Below, in pieces: positions 31,215 to 44,510 of a stretch of DNA of 64,000 bases. The notes under the pieces were generated by a model. It was not told the origin of the DNA. It worked only from the letters and a program-made list of their open reading frames with translations, and made no database searches. The stretch's first letter is position 1. Every line of letters begins with the position of its first letter. The DNA lies in contig JAVTVX010000001.1 in the NCBI GenBank assembly GCA_033439265.1, forward strand, positions 18,618,608 through 18,682,607, written 5' to 3'. Source of the DNA: Dillenia suffruticosa. Lineage: Eukaryota; Streptophyta; Magnoliopsida; Dilleniales; Dilleniaceae. A program made the position numbers and the translations under genes.

Positions 31215-31392
31215 TGTACATTCGATTTAATAAAATAAAATATTAAATATTTTAATCAAATTTAAAATTAAAATTTAAAAATAATAAAAAAATTACGTTA
31301 CGAAAATCAACACCTAAATAAAACTCTCACAGATATTCAAATTATAGTAATTGAAATATGATTTCGAAGAGTGATATAAAAAAAAAAAATCA
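31215..31392 (+). mobile_element. SINE-like element (family 2)
   Basis: Shows the block order of the family: AATATTTTAATCAAATT, AAAATAATAAAAAAATTACG, CTCTCACAGATATTCAAATTA, then AATTGAAATATGATTTCG and an A tail at about 31378-31390. The best-preserved copies are at 61441-61620 and 57501-57669. Confidence 0.5.
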
Positions 31393-31445
31393 TTTGCTAA
31401 CTTGGTTCATACTTGGGCCTATCCTACTTTTTTCCAATATTTGGG

Positions 31446-31446
<1 letters not shown>

Positions 31447-31490
<44 letters not shown>
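31447..31490. repeat. (CT)n microsatellite, about 22 units
   Basis: Uninterrupted CT dinucleotides, the longest simple repeat of this type in the window. Confidence 0.97.
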
Positions 31491-31493
<3 letters not shown>

Positions 31494-32574
31494 CCTCACA
31501 CAATCTAAACAATGAGCATCCTTTCAACTCTCCTTGGCAGGTACTTCAGCCTTCTTCGATGGTCAAGGAACATGATTAAAGAAGGGTCAAGATCTTTAAC
31601 CGCAATATCCGTTTCCAATTTTCTCACCTGACTTTATATCAATTTTGATGTTGCATTTAAAATATCATACCGTTCATCTAATTAATAAAATTTCAAAATA
31701 ATAAAATTACTTAAAATTTCATTGGTCCGGTCAATCCTAAATTATAAGGGTGTTGGAGACCCCGCAAGGAATTACATCTTTTCTTTCTCTTATTTTATAA
31801 TAACCTACGTGACATATTTGGTTAGACAGAAAACGGATTTATAAAGAGTTTTGTTTTAAGAGTTTAACTCAATTCGAATTGAATTTAATTAAATTTAAAA
31901 TACAAATTCAACTCAACTCAAATCAGATTTAATCGGATTCAAAATAATTATCAAATATTAATAATTTATTAAAAAAAATTAACCCAGGTAGGTCTCCCAT
32001 CCTTATCCATCGAGTCTTGTTTTGACATTAGGCAAAAAGGGCCTTGCATGGCAAAATAAAGCTTTAAATTCCTACTTTTCTCTCAATTTGATTTAGGTTA
32101 AAGGCATGCATCTTTGAGAGCTATTGATGAGCGTGGTGTATGGAAATTTCAGCCTCACATAATTTATTTTAAGTTTTTATTTTATTATATTTATGATACT
32201 TTTTAATTAAGTTAAATAATTGATTAAAATATAAAATTTTGCCTGTATAAATCAAATTTCTAATTTCAGATTTATATTATTATTTTTACTTCAACAAGAA
32301 TTTGTATCAAAAAATAATATTAAATAATCAAATGAGTTACATACCATTACGATGCAGCCTATGTATATAAATTTCAATGAGTAATATTAGATGGATAAAA
32401 TGCCTGCATGAGAATACATATAATTAAATTTTGACTAATTCATAATATTAATTTAATTTCATTTATCTATGAAATTTTAATTTAATTTCATTTATATAAT
32501 TCTGATTTTATGAAATTGACGAAATGTATTCACATGAAATGTTACACATTTTACCAACGATTTATGAGTTTATT

Positions 32575-32715
32575 AGCATGTCACTAAATTCTTTTAATCA
32601 AAATCTCGAGTTTGAGTTTTAGGAATGAAAAAATAAAATCTGGTAACACCAATATTTAAATTAGACTTTATAACTGCTCGAACTAAATTAATCGATTATC
32701 AAAAATACGAGAAAA
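32575..32715 (+). mobile_element. SINE-like element (family 2), degraded
   Basis: Has TCTCGAGTTTGAGTTTTAGG (B-box-like), then AATGAAAAAATAAAATC, CTCGAACTAAATTAATCGAT and ATCAAAAATACG, in the family order. Confidence 0.45.
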
Positions 32716-35030
32716 CTTGTCACACGTTTAGTTTATATGATTGAAAACTCACCGGTCCATCTCACACTAATCTATATTGAGCAATGATTTGATTTAATTT
32801 CATTACTTTGACTCTAATATTATGAATTAGTTAAAATATTTCTATATAAAATTCAAAGTAGAAATTTGGTTTATTTAATCCAAAATTCATTTTTTCTATC
32901 AAATTCTGTTAATTCAAAGCTCTATCTGAATTCACTTGGGACCGAGCTCTGACTTTCCCAAATAAGAATTCTACTTTCACCAACAATATGTTGATAGAGC
33001 GTGCAGTGTTTGTTAAAATCTGTGCATAAATAACTCTATTGTTATATGTGGTAATGAAATTACAATCATTTCACTGGTAACAAGTAATAAATCAATAGAG
33101 AAAGAGAGAGAGAGGGTAAAGGGTTTGATAACTACAGGACCATGCCATTGCTCTTTTAGCTTTTGTAGGACTTCAAAGAGAGAAAGATCATGGCATGGCA
33201 TCTAACAATAAAGAGAAAGAATAGTATATTTGCCAAAACCAGAGGCTGAGTTTGAAGTGTAAGAAATGGGCATATGCCATTTTTGCCTAGTTTCATTTTC
33301 TCATAATCAGACTTTTGCTGCCCACATTTTCTTGGTTGCCTCCAAATGTAAAAATTAGGTCATTCAACACAGTGCCCCACCAAAGATTGAGAGACCAATT
33401 TTGAGGGGCTAACCCTAAAATTCGGATTCCATCAATCCCTAAACTTGACAAATGGGTAAAAAATGGTTACCCTAAAAATCCAAGCAAGGACCAGTTTGCC
33501 TAGATTTTGTCTCTGAGTGATGTCTATTCATCCAAGTAATACATTTTCTATCAATTGTCATGTCTTCGGCCAATCCCAGTCAGCACTGACATGGATCCAC
33601 ATCAATCTGATGAATTTCAATGTGGGTCCAATTCATTAGTAAGTCCAACCAAAAGAGCAATTCTATGGTGAATTAATCATACAAGTTGCAACATTTCGTC
33701 GTCATGCAGACTCCTTTGGAAACTACCCTTTTTCTTTTATCGTTTTTATTTCTCTCTTTGACACTGATGTTTTATTTTATTTGTGTATTTTTTTCTAGAA
33801 TTTTAGTCAAAATTTCTAGATAAAAGTTTATTTTTTTAATTTATAAAACCCCTTTATAAATGTAAAAACAATTATTATTTTAATTAATTTTAGTGAGTAA
33901 AAGTTGCATTCAGCTGAGAGAAGAGTGGCAAGCAACCAAGCCCAAAACTTTTTTCTTTAAAAAAAGAATTATATGTGTAATTTTAAAAATTATAATTTGA
34001 AATATTATTTGTCTTTTAAAATTATGACTTTCACTCTTTAGAATAGTTTAATTTGTAATTAAAACCTTCAAGCCATGGGTTCTTATCACACTTTAATTTT
34101 TAGAATAGTTTTAAAGAAATACAAAGTCAGAATTGGGTACCGAATCAAAAAATATATATATATATATAAGAAACCATAAAAACTTTCAAAAATTAAAAAA
34201 AAAAAGCCATAAAAAATTAAAATCCAATTTGTTTTGTAGCTTGATGAAAAGACCTCCCACTCATTTTTCACTTTTCAAACTCATGTCTTGAAATGTCTAG
34301 TAATGAAAAAAAGAAAAGGGGTCTCTCTAGAGATGACACCTAGCATTTTCGAGAAAATTCTTATAATAAGAAAGAGAACTATCAGAAAAGGAAAGCTCGA
34401 CAAGGAGACCCCACATTTCCGAAAAATAAAATAAAAATAAATCAAAACAAGACATGGGTGTCTTGCACTACTATGAATTAATGTTGTCATGAACACAAAT
34501 CTTATTTTGAGGTCCACTGATATTTGTCGCAAAGCTTGGGGTTTGCATCACGAAAAAAGTTTAAAAAGTAAAGCCTCACTTATTTCAAACTAGTGAGGAT
34601 TAGATTGGAATGACATTGCAATGTCGACATTCTCTTTATCTCCAACGTTTTCAATCTTAAAAACATTAATTTTAATTATTTTTGAATTATGAAATAATTA
34701 ATAATATTTCACTTTACAAATTAAACATAATAAATACAAATTCTTCAAATTATATATATAAAGTTTTGAATACTCTATAAATGTTAGAGAAATAAACAAA
34801 ATTAAGACATAAAATGGTATTCTCTATTCTAAGATTTTAACTTATATATCTCCATTTTTTTTGTGTGAAGACAGAAGGAAACAAGAAACTACACACCCAG
34901 GCCTACTCCACTGGAAGGATGAAACATAAGTACTACTTTTGACCCTTAAGGTCTTAACATCCAACATGTCATCTTGAAGCAGCCTTGTCAGAGAAGGCGG
35001 GGGAAGGGTGAACTCATGTAGCCCTGGACT

Positions 35031-35395
35031 TCAACTATAATTAAGAGCAGCAAGACGATCTGCACACTTGTTATCCTCCTCGAAGGTGTGCCGAATTTCA
35101 ACCACCTTGGTCTCCTGCATGAGCTCCTGATAATCTTTGATGATTGCTCCAAGTGGATAATCAGCTTTAGCGCCCTCTTTTAGAAGGTTATGGAATCCAT
35201 CCTCCAACTCAATGTTTTCGAATCCCTTTTTGTTCACCGGTGGAAGATCCTCCCTGACTCTCCAAATTTCTCCCGAGATGATTGAGCAAGATCCCACGTT
35301 GACAACATATCCTGCTAACCACTCTCCTCTGTCATTCCTTAGGATACCGCCTACTGTAGCATGACCATCAGGCCTTATATATCTCCATATTGATA
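35031..35395 (-). pseudogene. Non-LTR retrotransposon RNase H domain remnant
   Basis: The minus strand reads RPDGHATVGGILRNDRGEWL, AGYVVNVGSCS, then LEDGFHNLL, YPLGAIIKDYQELM, VVEIRHTFEEDNKCADRLAA. This matches the plant RVT_3-type RNase H that ends many LINE polyproteins: DG start, GGILRN, an acidic ED pair, and HTFREGNKCADRLA near the end. No endonuclease or reverse transcriptase is found on either side within several kilobases. It could also be a remnant of a domesticated RNase H gene; I consider the LINE origin more likely. Confidence 0.75.
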
Positions 35396-36239
35396 TAATA
35401 GTATTATCACCTTAATTTTATATAAAATAGAGGACAGACTATTATAATGTTTTGAAATCATTCCCATTTTGTTTTTTTTCCCATTCGGAGTAAAATTATT
35501 TTAACACATATTTCCTAAATTCTAAAAGAATTTATATTTACTAAATATTCTTTTATCAATTTTCTTTATTATTATATGCATGCCTTTTAAATTTTAAAAA
35601 ATAGATAATAATTATACAAAAATATAAAATAATATTAGGGTTCTGAACTTCTTCTCAATCTCATGAATTGCATTTTAGCTCCTTAGAATCATCCTCTACC
35701 ATCTTTTATCACATCTGCGATAAATATAATAAACGAAAAATAAATTATAAAGTTATAATTGATAATTGAAAAATTAAATATATCAATAATATAATTTCTT
35801 ATTACCAACTACTTCAAACTAAATATTGGATTAACATCATTTCCTGTCATAGGATTTTTCTTTTCCTTTTTTTTTTGTGTGCGCACCATTGGAAGAAGGA
35901 GCATTTTCTTTTTTCAAGGGCATGTGGAGATATGGTGTCCAACGCGTTTACATGATCCATATGTCCTCGTTTGCTTCTCCAATTCTTTTCCCCCCTTAGT
36001 CTTTGAAGTAGGAGGGAGGGCAGGGCAGCCACCAAAATCATCACCAACGATATATATTCCCATTATTATCGACTGAAAATTCATCATCTAAATCTTCTCT
36101 TTCCATTTATTGTGATCTTTCCGCGCATTGTGATCCTTGTCTACACCACCAAGAGGGTAAGTATATGGGAGGAATTTTGCAGTAATCGCCATGAAAAACA
36201 CTGCGACGAAGAAGAATCCCCATATATTTATAATCGGTT

Positions 36240-36405
36240 TAATAGAATAAAGTGATAAATTTTTTAATCAAATTTTATATTCAAAATTTATGAATTCAAA
36301 AGAGTATATTGAGAGAGTCGTTACTTAAATAGAGTCTCTAAATAATCGAGTCAAAATTAATCAAAATATCATTCCGAATAACTTGGTGAAAATAAAAAAG
36401 AAATC
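36240..36405 (+). mobile_element. SINE-like element (family 2)
   Basis: Has ATTGAGAGAGTCGTTACTTA, AATAGAGTCTCTAAATAATC and ATCAAAATATCATTCCGAAT before an A-rich end, in family order. Confidence 0.55.
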
Positions 36406-36484
36406 CTTGCAAACTCAAACTGCTTGCAACTACAAGTACCTGACTCACCGTTCTAAAACACACAACATGTTTTCTGTGTTTGTC

Positions 36485-36640
36485 TTTTTTTTTTTTTTAC
36501 ATTATATCGATCGATATCTAAAATCATATTCTGACTAATTCAGTTGAAATTTATAGTAACCTATTTAAGATAGTTTGTTTCATACTCAAATCGTTAGTCT
36601 AACTCGTGATCTTGATTAAAAGATTTAATATCATATTTCC
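36485..36640 (-). mobile_element. SINE-like element (family 2), reverse copy
   Basis: On the minus strand: TTAATCAAGATCACGAGTTA, then AACTGAATTAGTCAGAATAT, ATGATTTTAGATATCGATCG and an A run (the T run at about 36487-36500 on plus). Confidence 0.6.
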
Positions 36641-36969
36641 ATAAACTAACTAACCATTAATATTGTTTGTCTCTTTATAATATCGCACCATGAATACAAA
36701 GTCATTTTCTCGGAGTATATTGAATAATGATAAGTTGCTCTTACAATTTTTCTCGAAACATCTTCAGAGCGTAAGGAGTAATTGAATCATGAGCTTGCAT
36801 CTCTATTGGTGACATTGTTCTCAAAGTAATAATCCTATATTTTTCCAACATGCGGGTGTTACCTTTTCTAGTCAAATAATCTGCAAGAATCTCTTTTTTT
36901 TTTTTTCCAATTTTGATAAGGTATGCAGCTTGCAGCTGGTGGAATGAAGCCATGGAGTCACGAAGCATT

Positions 36970-37100
36970 CTTTTTCTTTTTTTTTTATACACTAAACAAT
37001 TTTAATTAATCCGATTCAAATATCAGTAGAGTTTCTAATTAGGGGATAACTTTTTCAGTATAATTTTTTTTTATTTATAAATTTTAAATTTTAAATTTGA
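36970..37100 (-). mobile_element. SINE-like element (family 2), reverse copy
   Basis: On the minus strand it has AAATTTATAAATAAAAAAA, TAGAAACTCTACTGATATTT and GAATCGGATTAATTAAAATT, with an A-rich end at 36970-36990. Confidence 0.45.
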
Positions 37101-37229
37101 TTAATGGAGATAATACCCTATCCCACTCGCATAGCATTCATGCACTCATGACTATTCATGTACTCTTTATTTGGAGGAATAGTAAATGAGGAGTGAAATG
37201 AGAAAAGTAAAATTAATACCGATGGATAG

Positions 37230-37450
37230 ATAGTCTATCAAATGTAAGTATTAAATTTCTTAATTAATTTTTGAATTTGAAATTTAAAAATGAAAAATAT
37301 TATATTAGAAAAGTTTTTCTTTAAATTAAATCTGATAATATTTTAATCGAATTAATTAAAATATGATTTTAGATATTGATTAATGTTAACAGAGTTTCTT
37401 ATTAAATTTAAGTCTGAGAATATTTTAATTAGATTAATCGACTAAGTGGT
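37230..37450 (+). mobile_element. SINE-like element (family 2), partly duplicated
   Basis: AATCTGATAATATTTTAATC plus GAATTAATTAAAATATG is followed about 90 bp later by a second version, GTCTGAGAATATTTTAATTA plus GATTAATCGAC. This implies two overlapping copies or an internal duplication. Confidence 0.45.
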
Positions 37451-38326
37451 TATAAAAAAATTAAAATTAACTGGAGATATATTCGGAGGAAAAGTGGAAT
37501 AAGAAAGTAGAGAGAAAAAAGTGCGAGGGAAAGTGAAATAACAAAGGAGAGAGAAAATAGGGGGTGTGGAGAGGAAAGAGGAGAAGAAAAAGTTGCGTGG
37601 GAGAGAGAAAAGGTGCGAGTAAAAAGAGAAAAAAAAATTGAAGAAGAAAAGATTGAATAATAAAAATTAAAAGTATTTAGGTCAATTATACAAAATAATA
37701 ATGTATTAATTAAAAATAATTTTCAAAAGATTTAATTTTTTTAGAAAATTTGAAAATATTAAGGAGTATTATTAAATACTCCTTAACCATGGCCTTCCAG
37801 GCAGTGGCTACGCATTTGACTTAAAGAAAAAACGGATTTTCGGCGATTGTGTTGATTTTCCATGCACACGCGTCTTCTTTAAATCACTCTCACCCACCCA
37901 CCCTTCTTAAACTTCCTCAACCTCTCTCTTCTTTCTCTCCCTCTCTCTCTCTCTTTAAATTTCGCAGGACTGCTAATGGAACTGAAAATCAGAAAGTAAA
38001 AGCATATAAAAAAAAGGAAGCCAAGGCGAGAGAGAGAGAGAGAGAGAGAGAGATCAAAAGAAATAATGCTTTAGTTGTTACGTCAAAATTTTGATGGAGG
38101 GTTTGTCTTTACATAAAAGCCTTGAATCTTTTTTTTAGACGATAAGAACCCAAATTTGCCGAAATACCGGGGAAGGTGAGAGTAAAGAAAGCAAACAAAA
38201 AAGAAAGAAGTGAGGGGGGAAAAATACAAACTTTTTTGTTGGTCTCAATCGTCGATGAACAACACGTATTGTTTTTCGATCATGACTTGTGAGGGTTTCT
38301 TTGCATGTTGGTTTTGAGAAATTTTG

Positions 38327-38362
<36 letters not shown>

Positions 38363-38598
38363 GAAAAGTTTGGGTCTTTATTCCATTCCGTGTTTTGCTC
38401 GGTGCTCAAGAAAATGGAGGTTCCAGAGTTGTGAAATTAGTCTCTCATGGATTTTATTGTAGGAAGTATCTGGTTTCTCTCGATAGTTGAAAACTGAAAT
38501 CAAAGGCTTTGATTATTCAATCATCTTCTTTGGTATCTCTCTCTCTCTCTCTAATTTGTTAAATCCCTTGTAATTTTTGGGTTGTTGCAGTTGCTCAA

Positions 38599-40095
38599 AT
38601 GGCTGATGATGGTTCAGTATCATCTCCAACAGAAAAATACAGAAGACTCACATCATCTTTCTTCAGTTCTCCAAGACTCTTTACAGCTTTTTCCTCAAAG
38701 GGTCTCTTAGAAACCGAATCTGTAATGAGCCCAACTTCAATTCTCGACGGCAAACCTTTCTCTGCTTTAAAAAACCCTTTTTGGTCTGACACTCCAAAAT
38801 CATCAGAAATTTCTAACAATAATAACACTGAGGTCAAACGTTGTTATTGGGAAAAATTCGACTCAAAAGGTGTTGGTCTTAGCATTGTTGATGATGATAA
38901 ATCTAACTCAGAAGAAAGGGTTTTATTCGGTTCTCAGCTTAAAATTCAGATCCCTCCTCTGTTTTCTTCTGTTTTATCACCCTCTAATACCCCAAAAAAT
39001 TCCTTGGATTTCGAAATCGAAACGAGGGATTCTCAATTGGGTTCGTTCTCTTCTGCTCAATCTCCACTGTTGGAGAAGAAAACTGGTTTTGGGTCGGTGA
39101 ATTCGGGTCTAGAAACCCCGAATTCGCCGAGGGTTTTTGCAGGGTGTCTCTCTGCTGCTGAAATGGAGCTGTCTGAAGACTACACTTGTGTGATCACTCA
39201 TGGCCCTAATCCCAGAACAACTCATATTTTTGATAATTGTGTTGTTGAGAGTTGTTGTGGTGTCGTTGGTTTTTCTGATGCAAAGGAAGAGAATGTTTTC
39301 TTTGGTACTAGATTTCCTTCTGAGAGTTTTCTTAGCTTCTGCTACCATTGCAAGAAAAATCTTGGTCATGGCAAGGACATCTTCATGTACAAGTCTGTTT
39401 TCTCTACTTCCTGCAGATTTATTTTTTATTTTGTTGTATGTTCCTTTTATTCGTTTTTTTTTTTTTGGTGTTTTTCTAGGTTGAAAATTGTAAGATGTGA
39501 TTTCCCTCATCTATTTTCATGGTATGTTGGTCTTTTCATGGCAAGAGAATATTATTAGAATACATGCTATTCTACCTATATGAATTTTGTAATAACAGGT
39601 TCTATGCATAAGAGCTTTTAGAGTAGATGGTTATTTCACAAAATTTAAGATAGTGCAGAAAATTTGAATTTTAATCATATAAAGCTAGAATGATTAAAAT
39701 TAAAAGTCGACTCGATTCGGTGGGCTCAATTTCATGAATCTTTAACTAGTTGAGATCAGTTATATGAATCTGTCATGCCCCACAAATTTTATAGTCTAGT
39801 TGTAGATGTTGCATGAACGAAGGGAGATTTTTCATCTTGATGGATGAAACACGTGGGTATTGCAAAATTATTTCTCCAAATTGAAGTTGTTGAACTATGT
39901 AAAATCTCTTCCTATTTATTTCCATGTCCAATGTTCATTTGTGAAATTAAATCTGATCAAATCTGATTGCGTTCATTTCTTTGTTGCAGAGGCGAGAAAG
40001 CATTCTGCAGTCGCGAATGTCGATACCAGGAGATGCTCATGGAAGAGGGAATGGAAAAGGCCGACGCCGATGACCTATTTGGGGCATGTTCCTAG
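38599..40095 (+). CDS. FLZ-type (FCS-like, DUF581) zinc-finger protein, two exons
   Basis: Exons 38599-39392 and 39990-40095 join (phase 2) to give 299 residues. The first 230 residues are Ser/Pro/Asn-rich and probably disordered. They contain short blocks seen in FLZ proteins: [11 protein letters not shown] near the start, [19 protein letters not shown], and the [20 protein letters not shown] segment. The FLZ zinc finger is at the C-terminus: [10 protein letters not shown], then [11 protein letters not shown], a Cys-X2-Cys and a second Cys pair. The intron splits the finger between the two pairs at MYK/GEKAF. Known FLZ proteins bind SnRK1 kinase subunits and act as adaptors in energy and stress signalling. 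The gene ends DDLFGACS. The motif is complete and the family call is firm; which FLZ member is not determined. Confidence 0.93.
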
Positions 40096-43000
40096 TGATC
40101 ACTCGCCATAGTTCCAACAAAGAATTTCAGATAGGTTTTTGGAAGCTGAAATCATCATTTGAACATATACTTATTTGAATCCTTGAATGTTTCCTTTTGT
40201 TGATGATCCCTCAAAGAATCCTTGCTAGCATGCTTTTTCTACTAGGGGACTGAAATTCTCAAAGGCTGGAATATTGTAGAGCTTTGGACTATGGTTTCAT
40301 GTGATATTGATTGCTACTTTTTTGTTTTTTGGGTTGCACAAGTTTTGAAGGGGTCATGGCATGAACATGATCTTGATGACCTATGATCCAATATCTGCAT
40401 TATTTTGATGTTATAATATAGTTTGAGTAAATTATATTATAATGTAAAGTTAACCACTTACATGACCCAATGACTTCATCTAGGAGAAGATTCTTTCCTA
40501 TTTTTATATTCTCCTTGTGTTCCTGATGGCACCCGTTTTTGTCAACCTAGTTGATTAATATATTCATCCTATTTTTCATGGTGCCTATGATGATGTCGCC
40601 TAAATTATAATAGGCGAGAATAATTTCAAACATTAAAAACTTTAGGCAAATCAATCAAAATACAATAATTTATACGTAGCTGGTTGTTTTCTGTTCTTGA
40701 TATCATGGGGGTTTGATTGTTTGCTGAGGTCTTATTTAGAGGGATTCTCTTGTTGCATGGTTTTATCTATTATCAAGTTTGACAGATTTGGTTATGGGGT
40801 TATGTTTTTGAGAATGCAACCTGTGCCTGACTTGCAGAAGCCGTGTTTGGAGTCAATCTTCATGGATGCAGCATGAGCATGATTGTCTCTTTCTTTATGC
40901 TCTGGGCTCCACGAAATTCTATGCTTAATTGCTTTTGTCTCTGGGAAGGGAAAGGGAAATCGATGTTTTGTCATTGCCAAAGTGGCAATGATGCATCCTC
41001 ATGTCATGGTTGAGGTACTCGATTTTTTCATCCATGACTTTTCAGGATTTGCTGAAGTATTCATTGGAGGACAATCTGGCCCATCAAGGGCATGTCACAT
41101 GATAAAAAATTTATCATCTTTTTATTTTTGGCTAATGGGGTTGCCATGAAGAGGATGTGAGATTTAGGATGAAATTTTCTATGCTTCTTATAGGCATTAA
41201 TACAACAGGATGACAACCATTAGATATGAAAATTATAAAAAATCTTGAATAAGATTTGGGTCTTGTGAAAAGTATTTTTCTGACAGAGATGATCATTATG
41301 AAAAAGTATTTCTCTAACTAAGATGTGCTTCTCATTGCTGTTAGACCACTCCAATTCCTTTAAAGATACAATAACAACTAAGCTTTTCTCTCATCAAGCG
41401 GGTCGACTCATGTATGATTCGATATAATTATATTTTATTTTGTATCGTATCTCTCTGTATTCTATTTCGTATAACAAAAAATTACTTAAGAATAGAAATT
41501 CTGAATTTAACAAAACAAAAATGCAAACCAATTTGGGTACGAACTTACCCCCAACACGGTGTTTACAACACAAATTGTTACTCATCAATTTTGTTGGATG
41601 TGACCCCCACAAGTTCGCCGTGTGAATTCTATTATGTTCTGCGTTTGAGTTTTGTTTTGACGTGTGTATAGTGTGTATTAGTGTTCGACGGTTGATGGTG
41701 GTATTCACTTTGTGCTCGTTCGATCACTCTTCGGTGTATTCCTTTTTCTTATATTGTAAATATCTCCTCTTTGCCCATAGTTTTGCTCCTCGATTTAGGT
41801 TTTTCTTATATAAATTTGTGTGTGAATTTTTTTTTTTTTTTTTTTTTAAAAAGCTGCTGTAAGAAAGGGGCAAATAAACCAAAACTAGCAATAGGTGGCA
41901 GACTTATGTAAAGTGCAGGGTAGGTAATTGTACCCTTTTAATTTTTTTAAATTCTATTAATATTTATGATTCATATATATTTTGTATTTATTTAATTATA
42001 ATTTTATATTCTCCGTTTATATTTGTTATTTGAATAAATATTTTATAAATTCTTTATATATCATATCTCTGGGTCTTGAGTCTGCCTCTCTGGCAATCTA
42101 AGAGGATGCATGCAACCTAGACCCTGATCGATGAGGACCATTAATATCACCACGTACAAAATCCCGTCGCCAGACCCCTTTTGGATAAAGCCATCGGGCC
42201 AACACCGATCGGAGGCCTTCCCAGATCCCAAGCCAATCGATGCTGTTGCTCAATTCCTCATTGCACACGATGCCCACGCTCTCAGTAGTAAGCCTAACCT
42301 TTCAACTCTCCGTCTCCGATTTACTCTAATTCTGTCAGGTCTATCAAATCATTACTAAAAATGTTGGCATGCTAACCATGATTCCCGCAATAAAATGCTT
42401 AAACATCCATCGGCCGTGGCTGTGATCGGACAACAGAGATAGGAAACAAGAGAGCGTCTTTGAGGGATAGGTTAACGATATAAATTTAAATTATTCTTCA
42501 TGATAACTTTATATTTAAATTTTTATACAATTAAAAAATATAAAATGGGAAACAAGAGAGGCATGGGAGTGTCCATTCCATGGAGGAACGAGAAATTAAC
42601 TTTTTTCTCTCGACGCCTGTCCAATATAGGCTTCTTAATAGTAAGCCTTGTATTCACATTTTTAGGGTAAGAGGAATCTAATATTGTATGATTAGATCAC
42701 TTTAGAATACTAAAAAAATGGATTTTGCACCCAAATAGTAAAAAACTCTTGATCAAACGTCTTTTGCTAAGATTTTATGTTCAAACTTTTGTACATGTAT
42801 GTATTTCTTATGTATATTTCTATAATTTTTGTGACACTTATATTACAAAAAAGAAGAAATTTTGCAATAACAAATCTCAAAATACAAAAAAAAAATATAG
42901 TTTTTACCGTAACGAATCTCAAAATAGAATTCAATATTACAATTTAAAACCTCAAACTAAAGGTACATAACCTAAATCGTGTGGAGTCTAGACTTATCAG

Positions 43001-43124
43001 ACCCATGAATATTAACAGATCCCATTGGTACTCACTGATCAATTACCCTTTGTGATAACTGATTGTATGGCACCTCTAAACCTCCTCGGCATCCGGTATA
43101 AGTCACCCAAATCATTTAGAAAAA

Positions 43125-43545
43125 AAATCTCCATGACGATCTAGACTTTCCAAATAGAGAAGATGTCGTAATTTTTTAGAGTTTTACGATTTGATATCCT
43201 AAAATCTTAGAATATTCTCTTAAGAAAATTAGGGTTTTCTCACTTCGCATGCACTCGACTTTCACAAGTGAAAGATATGTAAGTTTCAATGCGCCTACCA
43301 TCCAAATAAGTTCTTTGAACCTACACAAAGCACATAAGCATACAGGGTCTTCTGACTCTCTCTCTCGATCTCGATATTAGTTTGTTTATTTTCTTTTGAA
43401 AATCACTTTCTCATTTGATTATCGGAGCCTCCGCTATCGAAGCACTCTTCGACGGTATTTTTACAGATCTTATCGTTCAAGATCACCATATGATCAAATC
43501 ATCCCATTCAAATTAGCAGAAGTATTATCTATACAGCCAAACTTA
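43125..43545 (+). repeat. Diverged dispersed repeat, copy A (possible old LTR remnant)
   Basis: Collinear with 54058-54450. Shared phrases in order include GAAAAAAAATC, AAGAAAATTAGGGTTTT (TAAAGAAATTATGGTTTT in copy B), CATGCACTCGACTTTCACAAG, GAAAGATATGTAAGTTTCAA, CTACCATCCAAATAAGTTCT, CCACACAAA-like blocks, CTCTCTCTC, and TTAGCAGAAGTATTATCTAT. I estimate 70-75 percent similarity by eye. Confidence 0.7.
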
Positions 43546-44373
43546 CCTCCAATACAAATATATATGGAACTTTATTGAATTCCTTCTGTTATTACAAAAC
43601 ATAAACAAAACAGCAATTATATTTCACTATCACAAACTCATCTTGTTTGTATTCCAACGATTATCTCCCTATGGAACTCTGTTGAATTCCTTATCACAAA
43701 ACATAAACACGCAAAAGGGCAATTAGATTCACGGAAGCACAAACTCGACTTCAACCTGTCTGTGTTCCAAGCAGGACTGCCTTGTGGTTCAACTTTTGCA
43801 GCTTAGACCCATGTCTTGATTTTTGATTGGGAGGGTGGGCTTGGACCGCAATAGTGGAAATCCTAGTTCCATACTGTAAACCCAACAAAAGAACAGGACA
43901 TCAATCGCTCTTTCCCCAACCCCCGCCCCCTCCCCACCTCTCCCCTCCCCCAAAGGGTTAGAGGAAGTGGGAATTATAGGATGTTAGCAAGAGGTATTAA
44001 TTTGGAGGAGCATAAATGCATGAAATCTAGAAATCTACTTATTTGGAAAGCTATCATGAATATATTTTGAATGAGTATTTATCAGAAAAATCTTCGCTGG
44101 ATTCGTTTAATTTAGTCACTCATGTCGGATATAGAGGCAAAGAAACTTCATACAATTTTCCTTCAAATCATGAACTTCTCCACATTTATGATTCACGAAT
44201 GTTTTATGGAGTAGATTGTGAACAATATACATTTACGCTTAATAATCAAATCTAAATTGATTTGATCATCGGAGAATGCATCTCCCAACTTCCAAAACTT
44301 TACGATGCACAACCATTGGATAAGGCTAAAATTTGAGTGCTATGAAGGCAGTGTGGTGTTGAAAATATCACAA

Positions 44374-44510
44374 GTTTTTTTTTTTTTTTTTTTTTTTGTT
44401 ATAAGCTACCGGTATTCAATAAATAGTTGGATGCATTTAAATCTGATTCGAATCGAATTAACTTTCTTAAGAAGCAAAACTCTCCAAGTGAGCAACTCAA
44501 ACATGTGATC
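44374..44510 (-). mobile_element. SINE-like element, reverse copy
   Basis: On the minus strand: ACATGTTTGAGTTGCTCACT (B-box-like), GAGAGTTTTGCTTCTTAAG, TTCGATTCGAATCAGATTTA, GAATACCGGTAGCTTATAAC and a long A tail (T run 44375-44398). Confidence 0.6.

Larger units (their letters stand above)
31038..35030. other. Gene-poor AT-rich region
   Basis: About 4 kb with no coding sequence I can support. It contains a SINE-like copy at 31215-31392, a long (CT)n tract at 31447-31490, and further SINE-like blocks near 31860-31960 and 32575-32715. The sequence around 33360-33660 is less AT-rich but shows no coding signature. Confidence 0.55.
35396..38598. other. Gene-poor region leading to the FLZ gene leader
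   Basis: No supported coding sequence. SINE-like copies lie at 36240-36405, 36485-36640, 36970-37100 and 37230-37450. From about 37850 the DNA becomes C/T- and then A/G-rich, and this is probably the transcribed leader of the FLZ gene. (GA)n tracts lie at 38031-38052 and 38331-38358. TTGTTGCAG at 38582-38590 looks like a splice acceptor 8 bp before the ATG, so the leader probably has an intron; I could not fix its donor. Confidence 0.55.

Noticed and set aside
36741-36992. 83-residue minus-strand frame with ADYLTRKGN
   Set aside because: A slight resemblance to the end of LINE RNase H domains, but no other supporting motif and it overlaps SINE-like sequence.
42131-42358. 75-residue plus-strand frame (PSPDPFWIKPSGQ)
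   Set aside because: Composition is protein-like but I recognise no family and see no adjoining exons; too short to support.
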